Assembly (NCBI GenBank): GCA_964631965.1
Contig: CAZWAR010000075.1
Coordinates: 1 to 14,523 of the forward strand
Origin: CAIQPS01 sp964631965
Lineage (GTDB): Bacteria; Actinomycetota; Thermoleophilia; RBG-16-64-13
Direction: 5' to 3'
Length of the DNA stretch: 14,523 bases
A program made the position numbers and the translations under genes. Shown here piece by piece: positions 1 to 6,883 of the stretch. The number at the start of each line of letters is the position of its first letter. Position 1 is the first letter of the stretch. The notes under the pieces were generated by a model. That model was not told where the DNA came from. It made no database searches and saw only the letters and a list, made by a program, of their open reading frames with translations.

Positions 1-55
1 CGCCGGAGGCCAGACCCGGCTTGGCGAAGTCGTTCCAGTCGCCGGAGTACACGAT
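1..55. repeat. 55-bp exact direct repeat, copy A (matches 400-454)
   Basis: Bases 1-55 are identical to 400-454, an offset of 399 bp or 133 codons, so the tandem tail domains are in register. It encodes the segment VYSGDWNDFAKPGLASG of the second tail domain. Identity stops abruptly at 56/455, where the linker between domains begins. The left end of the repeat is cut by the window, so the identical stretch may be longer. Confidence 0.9.
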
Positions 56-1549
56 GTGCTCGTCGGCCTGCTCGCTGCGGGTGACCGGTGCGGAGGGCGC
101 GTCGGTGATGGTCCCCCAGATGTCCACGGCGTCCAGGGTGAGGTACTCACCGGGGTCGCTCTGGTCGCTCCGCCTCAGTTCCACCTTATGGGTGCCTGCG
201 GAGAGGGTGCCGGTGGACCAGGCCATCACCTGGTAGCGGGCCGACGAGGAGTAGAGGTCGATGGTGGTCTGGTAGTCGTCGTCCAGGTAGACCGCGACCT
301 TGCCCGGGGTGTTGCCGGTCATGGCGATCCAGTCGAGGCGGGTGCCCTCGAAGTAGATGGTGGCCGAGGCGCCCGGGGTGCTCGAGCGACCGTAGCTGCC
401 GCCGGAGGCCAGACCCGGCTTGGCGAAGTCGTTCCAGTCGCCGGAGTACACGATATCCGAACTACTCTGCTGGTAGCGGCGATGGTCAGGGGCGACGTCG
501 CCGACGATGGTCACCGGGTCCCAGTAGTAACAGATGATGTCTTGCCAGGCCATGCCTTCGTCGGCCAGATACTTGGTGCCCCACTGCGGCATGCGGGTAG
601 GGTGACTCGGGCAGCGGTAGTTCTCGTCGAGTGGGGTGTCCCCGCAGTACTGAAGACAGAACGGGGCGCCGTCCTTGAGCAGGTAGCTATCCCAGGTATC
701 GTCCACGGCGGCGTCAGTGCGCGGATCGGAACGGTTGGGGTCGTAATACTGGTCGGTCCATCCGTCCTTCACGTCTGCCCCCAGGGAAGGCCACTTACCG
801 CCAAGGTTCACGTAGTACCACGCGTATTCCTTCACGGCGATGGCCCCGGCTCGGAGCGACTCTTCCGGCCAATACGGCAGCCATTCGGAGGGCAGTACGT
901 GCTTGCAGTAGAAGTTGAAGTCGACGACCTGGACCACCGGCGGGTCGAGGCGCGATCGGTAGACGCGGATGGTGTCCGGCAGCGTGAGCGTGGTGGCCCC
1001 CACCGTGGTGGCAAGCGCCACGGGTACCGCCGTCTTCAGAAGCGGCCTGGTGCTCTGGAACGACGGCGTGAGGGTGTAGAGCACCGCCTCCTCGACTCCC
1101 TTCGGAGTCAGGAGCGGTTCCAAGGCCAACCGGGGCTCGCCTACCCGAAGGACCGATTGCTCTCGCAGATAGCCGTCGGCCTCGTAGACCGCGGTGAGGC
1201 TCTCGCCCTCCGGAGCCTCCACCGTGAGCTGGCAGCGCCCGCTCGAGTCGGCCACTGCCGCCCCCGCGGTCGACCCATCATTCGACTGGACCGTGAGCCG
1301 GCCCCCGGGGATCGGCTGTCCGGTGGTGAAGTCCCGGAACATAGCCGAGATATCGAGAGTGGGGGCCGTGGTTGACGGGCGAGCGAGCTGGTCGCCGAAG
1401 GTGGCGGCACCGCTCGAGGAGGCCATTGCGGCGGCCACAGGCGCCTGGCCGGACAGCATCAGGATAAGGCCGCAAGCCGCCGCCACAGCAACGGCGGCAC
1501 AGATGACGAGGGCCGAGCGGAAAGGAAGGCGCTTGGTCTTCGTATGCAT
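1..1549 (-). CDS. Secreted SpoIID/LytB-domain protein with C-terminal tail repeats (3' end outside the window)
   Basis: 516 codons are visible and the frame stays open to the left edge. ATG at 1549 is preceded by AAGGGGA (1554-1560). Residues 1-42 look like a Sec signal peptide (basic MHTKTKR, hydrophobic 12-32, AAAMA cleavage region near 38-43). Residues 64-145 resemble a carboxypeptidase-regulatory or Ig-like beta fold. Residues 210-345 match the SpoIID/LytB domain: SLRAGAIAVKEYAWYYV (231-247), an AVDDTWDSYL segment (281-290) and MPQWGTKYLADEG (320-332) leading to IICYYW. SpoIID enzymes are lytic transglycosylases acting on denuded glycan strands; outside sporulating Firmicutes the domain occurs in other wall or surface proteins. 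Residues 365-482 are a beta-rich tail domain ending LTLDAVDIWGT, and a second copy begins at 498. I infer an exported wall-binding protein. Whether the SpoIID domain is catalytic here cannot be told, and the number of tail repeats is unknown. Confidence 0.85.
   Translation of the reverse strand, partial: MHTKTKRLPFRSALVICAAVAVAAACGLILMLSGQAPVAAAMASSSGAATFGDQLARPSTTAPTLDISAMFRDFTTGQPIPGGRLTVQSNDGSTAGAAVADSSGRCQLTVEAPEGESLTAVYEADGYLREQSVLRVGEPRLALEPLLTPKGVEEAVLYTLTPSFQSTRPLLKTAVPVALATTVGATTLTLPDTIRVYRSRLDPPVVQVVDFNFYCKHVLPSEWLPYWPEESLRAGAIAVKEYAWYYVNLGGKWPSLGADVKDGWTDQYYDPNRSDPRTDAAVDDTWDSYLLKDGAPFCLQYCGDTPLDENYRCPSHPTRMPQWGTKYLADEGMAWQDIICYYWDPVTIVGDVAPDHRRYQQSSSDIVYSGDWNDFAKPGLASGGSYGRSSTPGASATIYFEGTRLDWIAMTGNTPGKVAVYLDDDYQTTIDLYSSSARYQVMAWSTGTLSAGTHKVELRRSDQSDPGEYLTLDAVDIWGTITDAPSAPVTRSEQADEHIVYSGDWNDFAKPGLASG
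117..154. repeat. 38-bp direct repeat shared with the right edge (14486-14523)
   Basis: 34 of 38 bases match 14486-14523 in the same orientation. It codes for PGEYLTLDAVDIW at the end of a tail domain. The matching stretch at the right edge is cut off by the window, so real homology between the two surface-protein genes may be longer. Confidence 0.7.
400..454. repeat. 55-bp exact direct repeat, copy B (matches 1-55)
   Basis: Identical to bases 1-55; codes for the start of the first tail domain (residues about 366-383 of the SpoIID-domain protein). Perfect DNA identity, including synonymous positions, points to recent duplication or gene conversion between the tandem domains. Confidence 0.9.
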
Positions 1550-1567
1550 GCGTTCCCCTTTTCGGAC

Positions 1568-1646
1568 GTGGACCCCGTCTACAGACGCCGGGGCCACCGT
1601 GCCAGTCGAATAACGGCGTTCTCGCCGGTTGCCGGGCCAGCCCCGG
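1568..1646 (-). promoter_or_regulatory. Hairpin-rich 5' leader of the SpoIID-domain gene
   Basis: Three stems lie between the candidate promoter and the ribosome-binding site. At 1632-1646 a 5-bp CCGGG/CCCGG stem closes a 5-nt loop. At 1612-1630, CGGCG/CGCCG closes a 4-nt loop and can be extended by two A-T pairs past a one-base bulge. At 1568-1597 a 9-bp stem (GTGG + CCCCG against CGGGG + CCAC, one bulged base) closes an 11-nt loop and ends 8 nt before the ribosome-binding site. GC-rich DNA forms such stems readily, so function is only a possibility. I do not recognise a known riboswitch class. Confidence 0.35.
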
Positions 1647-1655
1647 AATCCGGGT

Positions 1656-1683
1656 ATTGTAGGTCATGGAGAGGAAAAAGCAA
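1656..1683 (-). promoter_or_regulatory. Candidate sigma-70-type promoter for the SpoIID-domain gene
   Basis: On the minus strand, TTGCTT (1683-1678) and TACAAT (1661-1656) are separated by 16 nt. The -10 box matches the TATAAT consensus at five of six positions; the -35 box matches at three. Transcription would start near 1649, giving a leader of about 100 nt. Confidence 0.4.
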
Positions 1684-1845
1684 CCGCCCGGTCGACCGGC
1701 ATTATCCCCGCACTTCAGGGAGTGAGCGTGGCGAAGATATGAGCGAGACCATCGTAAGTCTCTTATTTGCAGGCATTTCTCAGGCAATTGTGCCGGCGCA
1801 CCGATTGTGGCGGGCGACGTCCCCAGATTTCGTACCTGTGCGGCA

Positions 1846-1860
1846 GGCCGGTCGCCGGCC
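1846..1860 (-). terminator. GC-rich stem-loop just after mug (possible terminator without a U-tract)
   Basis: GGCCGG and CCGGCC form a perfect 6-bp stem around a 3-nt loop, starting 8 nt after the mug stop codon. No run of T follows on the minus strand, so it may only protect the 3' end or pause transcription rather than act as a full intrinsic terminator. Confidence 0.3.
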
Positions 1861-1867
1861 CGAACGG

Positions 1868-2437
1868 TCAGACCTGCCGGCCGTCCGCGCCGTCACCGAA
1901 AGCCGCCGACCGCAACTCGCGGAACAGCTCCGCGAAGCCGGCCGGTGTGAAATGCGCATTGAGCCCGCTGGTGCTGGGCAGCAGCCAGAGCCGGGAGGCG
2001 CCGATCCCCTCTTCTTGGGGTCCCAAAGCCACTTTCTTCCGGCCGAACGCCGTGGCATAGGCACCGATACCCACGAAGGCGGTCCACTTCGGTGCATAGC
2101 TCAGCACCTTCTTTTCGAGCACGGATCTTCCGGCGCGCAGTTCCTCGGCCGACAACTCGGACGCGGAAGCGGTCGCCCGCGCGACGATATTGGTGATGCC
2201 CAGCCCCCACCCCAGCAGTTCGCCCTCCTCTTCGGGGCGAAGCCGGCGAGGCGTGAGACCGGCTTCGAACAAGGCCGGCCAGAAGCGGTTGCCCGGCCGG
2301 GCGAAGTGATGGCCGACGGCGGCCGAGTACAACCCGGGGTTGATGCCGACGAACAGCACGGTCAACCCGGGAACGATGAGGTCGGGAACGGTCTTGTCTA
2401 CCGCGGCCTGGAGTTCGGCACGGGTGGGTCTGCTCAC
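1868..2437 (-). CDS. mug: Mug/TDG-type G:U (G:T) mismatch-specific uracil-DNA glycosylase
   Basis: 189 residues, close to the length of E. coli Mug. It removes uracil or thymine mispaired with guanine and starts base-excision repair. Motif A is GINPGL at 31-36; N33 sits where Mug has its catalytic Asn. It is followed by GHHFARPGNRFW (42-53). Motif B is LPSTSGLN (153-160), matching the LPNPSGLS loop of Mug that intrudes into the DNA helix. GWGLGITNIVARAT (76-89) fits the family as well. The start is GTG at 2437, with GGAGGAA five bases upstream (2443-2449). It is transcribed away from the beta-PGM gene and has no functional link to its neighbours that I can see. High GC content raises cytosine deamination load, which fits its presence. 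Confidence 0.93.
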   Translation of the reverse strand: MSRPTRAELQAAVDKTVPDLIVPGLTVLFVGINPGLYSAAVGHHFARPGNRFWPALFEAGLTPRRLRPEEEGELLGWGLGITNIVARATASASELSAEELRAGRSVLEKKVLSYAPKWTAFVGIGAYATAFGRKKVALGPQEEGIGASRLWLLPSTSGLNAHFTPAGFAELFRELRSAAFGDGADGRQV

Positions 2438-2471
2438 GGTGGTTCCTCCGGCACTGTCAACTGTAGCCCCC

Positions 2472-2500
2472 AGGATAGGACCGAGAAAGACAGGTTGCCA
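2472..2500 (-). promoter_or_regulatory. Candidate mug promoter in the divergent gap
   Basis: On the minus strand, TGGCAA (2500-2495) and TATCCT (2477-2472) are 17 nt apart, placing a start site about 28 nt upstream of the mug GTG. The boxes match the consensus only moderately (three and four of six). The 104-bp gap 2438-2541 must also hold a promoter for the plus-strand sugar genes, for which I see no convincing box pair. Confidence 0.3.
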
Positions 2501-2541
2501 GTCGCGGGGCTCGACGAGACCATTCTTCGAGGGAGGTCGAC

Positions 2542-3324
2542 ATGACCGGCTTCAGCGGGGACAGGTTCGACGCCGTCCTCTTCGACCTGGACGGGGTCAT
2601 CACCAGTACCGCCACGATGCACTCCGCGGCGTGGAAGAAGGCCTTCGACGAGTTCCTGCGGGAACGAGCGGGCGACGGGTCGTTCGTGCCGTTCGACGAA
2701 CAGTCGGACTACGCCGAGTACATCGACGGCAAGCTGCGCTGTGACGGGGCCGAGAGCTTCCTGAAGGCGCGCGGGTTCGATCTGCCCCGAGGCGACCTCG
2801 ACGACCCCCCGGGTGAAGCCACCGTGTGCGGAGTGGCCAACCACAAGAACGAGCTCTTCGAGGAAGCCCTGGGGAAGCAGCCGGTGAAGGTCTTCGAGGG
2901 CACTGTGGCCTGGATCGGGCAGCTACGCGATGCGGGGGTGAAGATCGCCGTGGTATCGGCCAGCAGCCACTGCACGGCGATATTGGAGAACGCGGGAATA
3001 GCCGGTCTGTTCGATACCCAGGTGGACGGACCTACGGCCGAGAGGATGAACCTCGCGGGCAAACCGGCGCCGGACACCTATCTCGAGGCGGCGAAGAGGC
3101 TCGGGGTGGAGCCGGGTCGAGCGGTGGTGGTCGAAGACGCGCTGGCAGGGGTCGAGGCCGGGCGCCGGGGTGGGTTCGGCCTGGTCATCGGAGTGGACCG
3201 TAAGCACGATGCAGCCGAGCTTCGCGACCACGGCGCCGGATTGGTGGTGAGCGACCTCCGGGAGATGCTCGGCCCGGACGGGCAATCGAAAGCAGTCGAG
3301 GAGGACCGTGATGCTTCAGCGTGA
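2542..3324 (+). CDS. Beta-phosphoglucomutase-like HAD hydrolase
   Basis: 260 residues. It would convert beta-glucose 1-phosphate to glucose 6-phosphate in the cytoplasm. HAD motif I is FDLDGV, with nucleophile D15 and acid/base D17; motif II is VVSAS (S139); motif III is GKPAPD (K174); motif IV is VVEDA (E198, D199). The helical cap (about 20-115) is longer than in the 221-residue Lactococcus enzyme, as in the actinobacterial form. ATG at 2542 has GGGAGG at 2531-2536. The 3' end overlaps the GH65 gene by 14 bp, so the two are translationally coupled. This pairing with a GH65 enzyme is classic: an inverting phosphorylase releases beta-glucose 1-phosphate, the substrate of this mutase. A plain sugar-phosphate phosphatase is the alternative, less likely in this context. 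Confidence 0.88.
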   Translation: MTGFSGDRFDAVLFDLDGVITSTATMHSAAWKKAFDEFLRERAGDGSFVPFDEQSDYAEYIDGKLRCDGAESFLKARGFDLPRGDLDDPPGEATVCGVANHKNELFEEALGKQPVKVFEGTVAWIGQLRDAGVKIAVVSASSHCTAILENAGIAGLFDTQVDGPTAERMNLAGKPAPDTYLEAAKRLGVEPGRAVVVEDALAGVEAGRRGGFGLVIGVDRKHDAAELRDHGAGLVVSDLREMLGPDGQSKAVEEDRDASA

Positions 3325-5692
3325 ACCTGTCAATCTGCCCCAGCACGTCTACCCCCTCGATCCCTGGAGGATAGTGGAGAAGAAGTTGTCCCTCCCACTG
3401 CTCCAGCAGACCGAGTCCATATTCACCGTGGCCAACGGGTACCTGGGGATACGGGGATGCCACGAGGAGGGGAGTCCCTGCTTCGAGAGCGGCACCTTCA
3501 TCAACGGCTTCTACGAGACCTGGCCAATCGTCTACCCGGAGGGCGCTTACGGCCTGGCTGAAGAGGGCCAGACCATCGTGAACGTCACCGACGCGAAGTT
3601 GATCAGGCTTTTCGTGGATGACGAGCCCTTCTCGGTGGACGAGGCTGATCTCGTGAGCTTCGAGCGGGTCCTCGATATGAAAACCGGGACTCTCGACCGC
3701 GACCTGGTCTGGCGCATGGGTTCGGGAAAACACGTGAGGATCAGATCGAGGCGCCTCGTCTCCTACGAGTACCGTCATCTGGCGGCCATCTCCTACGAGG
3801 TGACGGTGCTCGACGCCGACGCCTCGGTCTTCATATCCTCTCGGATGGAGAACAACCGGGAGCGGCGCCTCCGGTCCGGCGACCCCAGGCTGCATCACCT
3901 CTTCAAGAAGCAGGTCCTTGCCCCTATCGGCCACCGTCATCAGGAGCGCCGGGTTCTCCTCGGCCACAAGACGGAGGGGAGCCGGCTCACCTTGGTGTGC
4001 GGTATGGACCACTCCCTGGAGACAGCGCAACCCTGGTCGCTGGAGACACACTGCTCGGAACACGAGGCAAGCGTCGGATTCTCCTGCCGGGCGGAGCCGG
4101 GAGTAGCCATCCGTCTGACGAAATACGTGGCCTACAGCACCTCCGCCGGGGAGGGCTTCGAAGGCGTGGCCGCGACCGTTGAGCGCATTCTGGACCGGGC
4201 CAACGCCGCCGGCTTCCCCGACCTCCTCGACGCGCAGCAACGTCACCTGGACGATTTCTGGGACAGAAGCAACGTCCACCTGGAGGGCAGTCCGGAGTTG
4301 CAGCAGGCCTTGCGTTTCAATCTCTTCCAGATCTTCCAGGCGGCCTGCTGCATCGATGAGCAGGGGATTCCGGCCAAGGGCTTGACCAGCCAATCCTATG
4401 ACGGCCACTATTTCTGGGACGACGAGATCTACGTGTTGCCGTTTCTGGCCCACGTCTATCCGCATCTTGCGAAGAACGTGCTGGAATTCCGTTATCGGAC
4501 GCTCGACCAAGCACGGGAAAGGGCACAGATCGTCGGAGAAAAGGGGGCTCTCTTCCCCTGGCGGACGATCGATGGAAGAGAGGCCTCGTCCAACTACGCC
4601 GCCGGTACCGCTCAATACCACATCGACGGGGACATCAGCTACGCCTTGCAGCATTACGTGGAGGCCACCGGGGATACGGATTTCCTCTTCGAGAAGGGCG
4701 CGGAGATCTTGGCGGAGACGGCCCGCATGTGGTGCAGCCTCGGCTTCTTCTCTGACCGGCGGGACGGCCAGTTCTGCATCCACGGGGTCACAGGGCCTGA
4801 CGAGTACAACACGGTGGTGAACAACAACGTCTACACCAACCTTATCGCCCAGAACAACCTCTCGTACGCGGCCGCGACGCTGACCACGCTCAAGAAGGAG
4901 AGGCCCGAACTCCATGCGAAACTCACGAAGAAGATCGGACTGCGGGCCAAAGAGGTGCGCGAATGGCGCGAGGCCGCTTCGCGCATGTATCTGCCCTACG
5001 ACGAAGAACTGGGCATAAACCCCCAGGACGACGGCTTTCTCGACAAGAAGGTGTGGGACTTCGAGAAGACTCCGGCAGACCGGTTTCCGCTCCTGCTCCA
5101 CTATCACCCCCTGGTGATCTACCGCCAGCAGGTACTGAAGCAGGCGGACATAGCTCTGGCGATGGTCCTCCTCGGTGATCGCTTCTCGCTCGAACAGAAG
5201 CGCCGCAATTTCGACTACTATGACCCCCTGACCACCGGTGACTCGTCCCTGTCGGTGTGCATCGAGGCGATTCTGGCGCTCGAAGTGGGCTACGCAGAGA
5301 AAGCGTTCGAATACGCGAAATATGCGGTGCTCATGGATCTCTCCGACCTACAGGGCAACGTCAAGGACGGCTGTCACATCGCCTCGCTTGGAGGCAGTTG
5401 GATGCTGTGCGTCTATGGCTTCGCCGGCATGAGGGAGCAGAAGGGCCGGTTATCCTTCGATCCTCGTCTACCGGCCGGCCTGACCCGCCTGGCCTTTCCG
5501 CTCCGGTGGCGTGACCGGGTGCTCGAGGTCGAGATCGAGGCGCACACGGCCACCTACCGGCTCCGCGAGGGCGATACCCTGCACTTCCATCATCGGGACG
5601 AGAAGCTGTCGATAGCGGCGGGAGAGGCGGTGACCCGTGCGATGGGGGCTCCTTTGGACCGTAGCGGGGCGGGGCAAGACTCCGGCTCGTGA
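3311..5692 (+). CDS. Glycoside hydrolase family 65 enzyme (disaccharide phosphorylase-like)
   Basis: 793 residues from ATG 3311; AGGAGG at 3299-3304 is 6 nt upstream, a better spacing than for the GTG at 3308. Three GH65 parts are visible: an N-terminal beta-sandwich (about 1-270), the (alpha/alpha)6 barrel (about 320-700) and a small C-terminal beta domain. GHYFWDDEIY (365-374) lines the sugar site, GVTGPDEYN (492-500) carries the general acid E498, KQADIALAM (610-618) follows, and TTGDSSLS (641-648) is the phosphate-site loop. Known members reversibly phosphorolyse maltose, trehalose, kojibiose or nigerose; the sequence alone does not give the substrate. No signal peptide, so cytoplasmic. 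The neighbouring mutase argues for phosphorolysis. The loop has Gly where, as I recall, most characterised phosphorylases have His, so hydrolysis or a different phosphate site remains possible. Confidence 0.9.
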   Translation: MLQREPVNLPQHVYPLDPWRIVEKKLSLPLLQQTESIFTVANGYLGIRGCHEEGSPCFESGTFINGFYETWPIVYPEGAYGLAEEGQTIVNVTDAKLIRLFVDDEPFSVDEADLVSFERVLDMKTGTLDRDLVWRMGSGKHVRIRSRRLVSYEYRHLAAISYEVTVLDADASVFISSRMENNRERRLRSGDPRLHHLFKKQVLAPIGHRHQERRVLLGHKTEGSRLTLVCGMDHSLETAQPWSLETHCSEHEASVGFSCRAEPGVAIRLTKYVAYSTSAGEGFEGVAATVERILDRANAAGFPDLLDAQQRHLDDFWDRSNVHLEGSPELQQALRFNLFQIFQAACCIDEQGIPAKGLTSQSYDGHYFWDDEIYVLPFLAHVYPHLAKNVLEFRYRTLDQARERAQIVGEKGALFPWRTIDGREASSNYAAGTAQYHIDGDISYALQHYVEATGDTDFLFEKGAEILAETARMWCSLGFFSDRRDGQFCIHGVTGPDEYNTVVNNNVYTNLIAQNNLSYAAATLTTLKKERPELHAKLTKKIGLRAKEVREWREAASRMYLPYDEELGINPQDDGFLDKKVWDFEKTPADRFPLLLHYHPLVIYRQQVLKQADIALAMVLLGDRFSLEQKRRNFDYYDPLTTGDSSLSVCIEAILALEVGYAEKAFEYAKYAVLMDLSDLQGNVKDGCHIASLGGSWMLCVYGFAGMREQKGRLSFDPRLPAGLTRLAFPLRWRDRVLEVEIEAHTATYRLREGDTLHFHHRDEKLSIAAGEAVTRAMGAPLDRSGAGQDSGS

Positions 5693-5714
5693 GCGGTGGG
5701 GTCCCGACCGGGTC

Positions 5715-6851
5715 CTAGAGCATGCGACGAACGATAGCGGCGATGTCTTCCGGTGTGGGGTGGCGCGGATTGGTCGGGCATTGTGCACTGCCCAGCGTCT
5801 CGTCGACGATGACCGGCATATCGCTCTCCTTGAACCCGAAATCCTCGAGTCGCGCGGAGATACCGATGCGCGCCAGCAACATCCCGAGTCGGCCAAAGCC
5901 GTCATCCGCAAACCCCATGGCTTCGAATATCGCTCGGATCTTCTCTCCTGCCGCCGGAGCGTTGTACTCGAGGACAACGGGCAACGCCATCCCCACCGCT
6001 TGGCCGTGGGGCATGTGATAGAGGGCGCACAGCGGCATGGCCATGGCGTGACACAGCCCCAACTTGGAGTTCATGCCGGCAGTCATGGCCATCGTGGCCC
6101 CGATCTGCATCTTCTCCCGCAGGTCCAGGTCTTGACCGTTCTCGCAAGTGGCGGCGATGTTGCGGCCGAGGAGGTTGATGGCACGCAGGGAGAACAACTC
6201 GGTGGCCGGTCCCGCGTCCTTGGAGACGTAGGACTCCACGGCATGCACCAAAGCATCGGTGCCGCTACGAGCGGTCACCTGCGGAGGCATGGAGAGAGTC
6301 ATCAAAGGATCGGTGAGGGCGACGGTTGGACAGATCTTGTGACTGATGACGAGGAATTTCGTCCGGCGCTCCTCGTCGATGAGCACCACCCCGTCCGAGA
6401 TCTCGCTGCCGGTACCGGAGGTGGTGGGAACCGTCACCGTCATTATGGACGGGACGGCCGGGACCCTGTCGAAGCCCGCATAGTCGCGGATGTGACCGCC
6501 GAAGGAGCCGATCACAGCCAGGCCTTTGGCCACGTCCAGTACGCTGCCGCCACCGACGGCGACAACGGCGTCGATGCTCTTCAGATCCACCTGCCCGACG
6601 ATGCTGTCGAAGAGAGCGACCGTGGGCTCGTAGTTGACGGCGTCGCAGACCGTGTACACGACGCCGGCCTGTCGCAGAGAGTCCAGTACTGGTTCGACCA
6701 CGCCCAGCGATAGCAGCAGCTGATCGGTCAACACCAGCGCGCGCCGGCAGCCGAGCCGGGCCACGACTGCCCCCGTCCGGCCGGCCAACCCCCGCCCGTG
6801 GCTCCAGCGGCTGGGGAAATCGAACGCCGCCATGGTGAGCGCGCTATTCAT
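5715..6851 (-). CDS. Iron-containing (group III) alcohol dehydrogenase
   Basis: 378 residues from ATG 6851, with AAAGGGGA (6866-6859) 8 nt upstream. It interconverts an alcohol and an aldehyde with NAD(P)(H). GGGSVLD (100-106) and PTTSGTGSE (142-150) form the nucleotide site. The iron ligands are D199, H203, H268 and H282, in GTDALVHAVE and in CHAMAMPLCALYHMPHG; their spacing equals that of the family. The C-terminal NPRHPTPEDI (361-370) is typical. It is the last gene of the five-gene minus-strand operon, 32 nt after the hydroxyacid dehydrogenase, and ends 22 bp from the convergent GH65 gene. It could supply the aldehyde for the Mop enzyme or reduce one back to an alcohol. The substrate cannot be read from the sequence. 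An in-frame GTG at 6956 is rejected because it lies within the upstream gene. Confidence 0.92.
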   Translation of the reverse strand: MNSALTMAAFDFPSRWSHGRGLAGRTGAVVARLGCRRALVLTDQLLLSLGVVEPVLDSLRQAGVVYTVCDAVNYEPTVALFDSIVGQVDLKSIDAVVAVGGGSVLDVAKGLAVIGSFGGHIRDYAGFDRVPAVPSIMTVTVPTTSGTGSEISDGVVLIDEERRTKFLVISHKICPTVALTDPLMTLSMPPQVTARSGTDALVHAVESYVSKDAGPATELFSLRAINLLGRNIAATCENGQDLDLREKMQIGATMAMTAGMNSKLGLCHAMAMPLCALYHMPHGQAVGMALPVVLEYNAPAAGEKIRAIFEAMGFADDGFGRLGMLLARIGISARLEDFGFKESDMPVIVDETLGSAQCPTNPRHPTPEDIAAIVRRML

Positions 6852-6861
6852 CGGAGGATCC

Positions 6862-6875
6862 CCTTTCTCGAAAGG
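6862..6875 (-). promoter_or_regulatory. Stem-loop overlapping the ribosome-binding site of the alcohol dehydrogenase
   Basis: On the minus strand CCTTTCGAGAAAGG can fold into a 5-bp stem with a 4-nt loop. Its 3' arm (GAAAGG, 6867-6862) covers most of the ribosome-binding site AAAGGGGA (6866-6859). It could lower translation of the last operon gene unless ribosomes from the upstream gene, ending at 6884, open it. The stem is short and partly A/U, so the effect may be mild. Confidence 0.3.
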
Positions 6876-6883
6876 ACTGCTGC

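Larger units (their letters stand above)
104..457 (-). repeat. Tail-domain repeat, first copy, in the SpoIID-domain protein
   Basis: This codes for residues 365-482 of the SpoIID-domain protein: DIVYSGDWNDF at the start, GGSYGRSS in the middle, then TIYFEGTRLDWIA, YLDDDYQTTIDLYS and a closing LTLDAVDIWG. The pattern is that of a beta-sandwich tail common in multi-copy form in secreted bacterial proteins, thought to bind surfaces or carbohydrate. A second copy starts 133 codons further on, and a divergent copy closes the wall hydrolase at the right end of the window. Confidence 0.75.
1550..1867 (-). other. 318-bp non-coding gap between mug and the SpoIID-domain gene
   Basis: No gene is supported here. 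Read on the minus strand, it holds a GC-rich hairpin just after the mug stop (1846-1860), a stretch of lower GC content around 1741-1800 with nothing recognisable, a 12-bp perfect palindrome CCGGTCGACCGG at 1688-1699, a candidate sigma-70 promoter at 1656-1683, and a roughly 100-nt leader with three GC-rich hairpins before the ribosome-binding site at 1554-1560. Confidence 0.6.

Noticed and set aside
56..1375. 439-codon open frame on the plus strand at the left end
   Set aside because: It lies opposite the SpoIID-domain gene, whose signal peptide, domain motifs and tail repeats are all in the minus-strand frame.
1470..1475. Possible lipoprotein Cys (AAAC at residues 23-26) in the SpoIID-domain protein
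   Set aside because: No Leu at -3, and the hydrophobic stretch continues past the Cys to a better AAAMA signal-peptidase I region.
1739..2545. Plus-strand frame starting MSETIVSLLFAG in the gap and running through mug
   Set aside because: The first 40 residues look mildly membrane-like, but the rest is antisense to mug, no good ribosome-binding site precedes the ATG, and it reads through into the beta-PGM start.
3308..3310. GTG immediately before the GH65 ATG as the start
   Set aside because: Only 3 nt from AGGAGG, whereas ATG 3311 is at 6 nt.
3185..5107. 640-codon open frame on the minus strand, opposite the beta-PGM/GH65 genes
   Set aside because: Antisense shadow of GH65; no ribosome-binding site or recognisable motif.
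5693..5714. Bidirectional terminator between the convergent GH65 and alcohol dehydrogenase genes
   Set aside because: Only 22 bp, with a GGTC/GACC pair around a 2-nt centre and no T-tract; not enough for a call.
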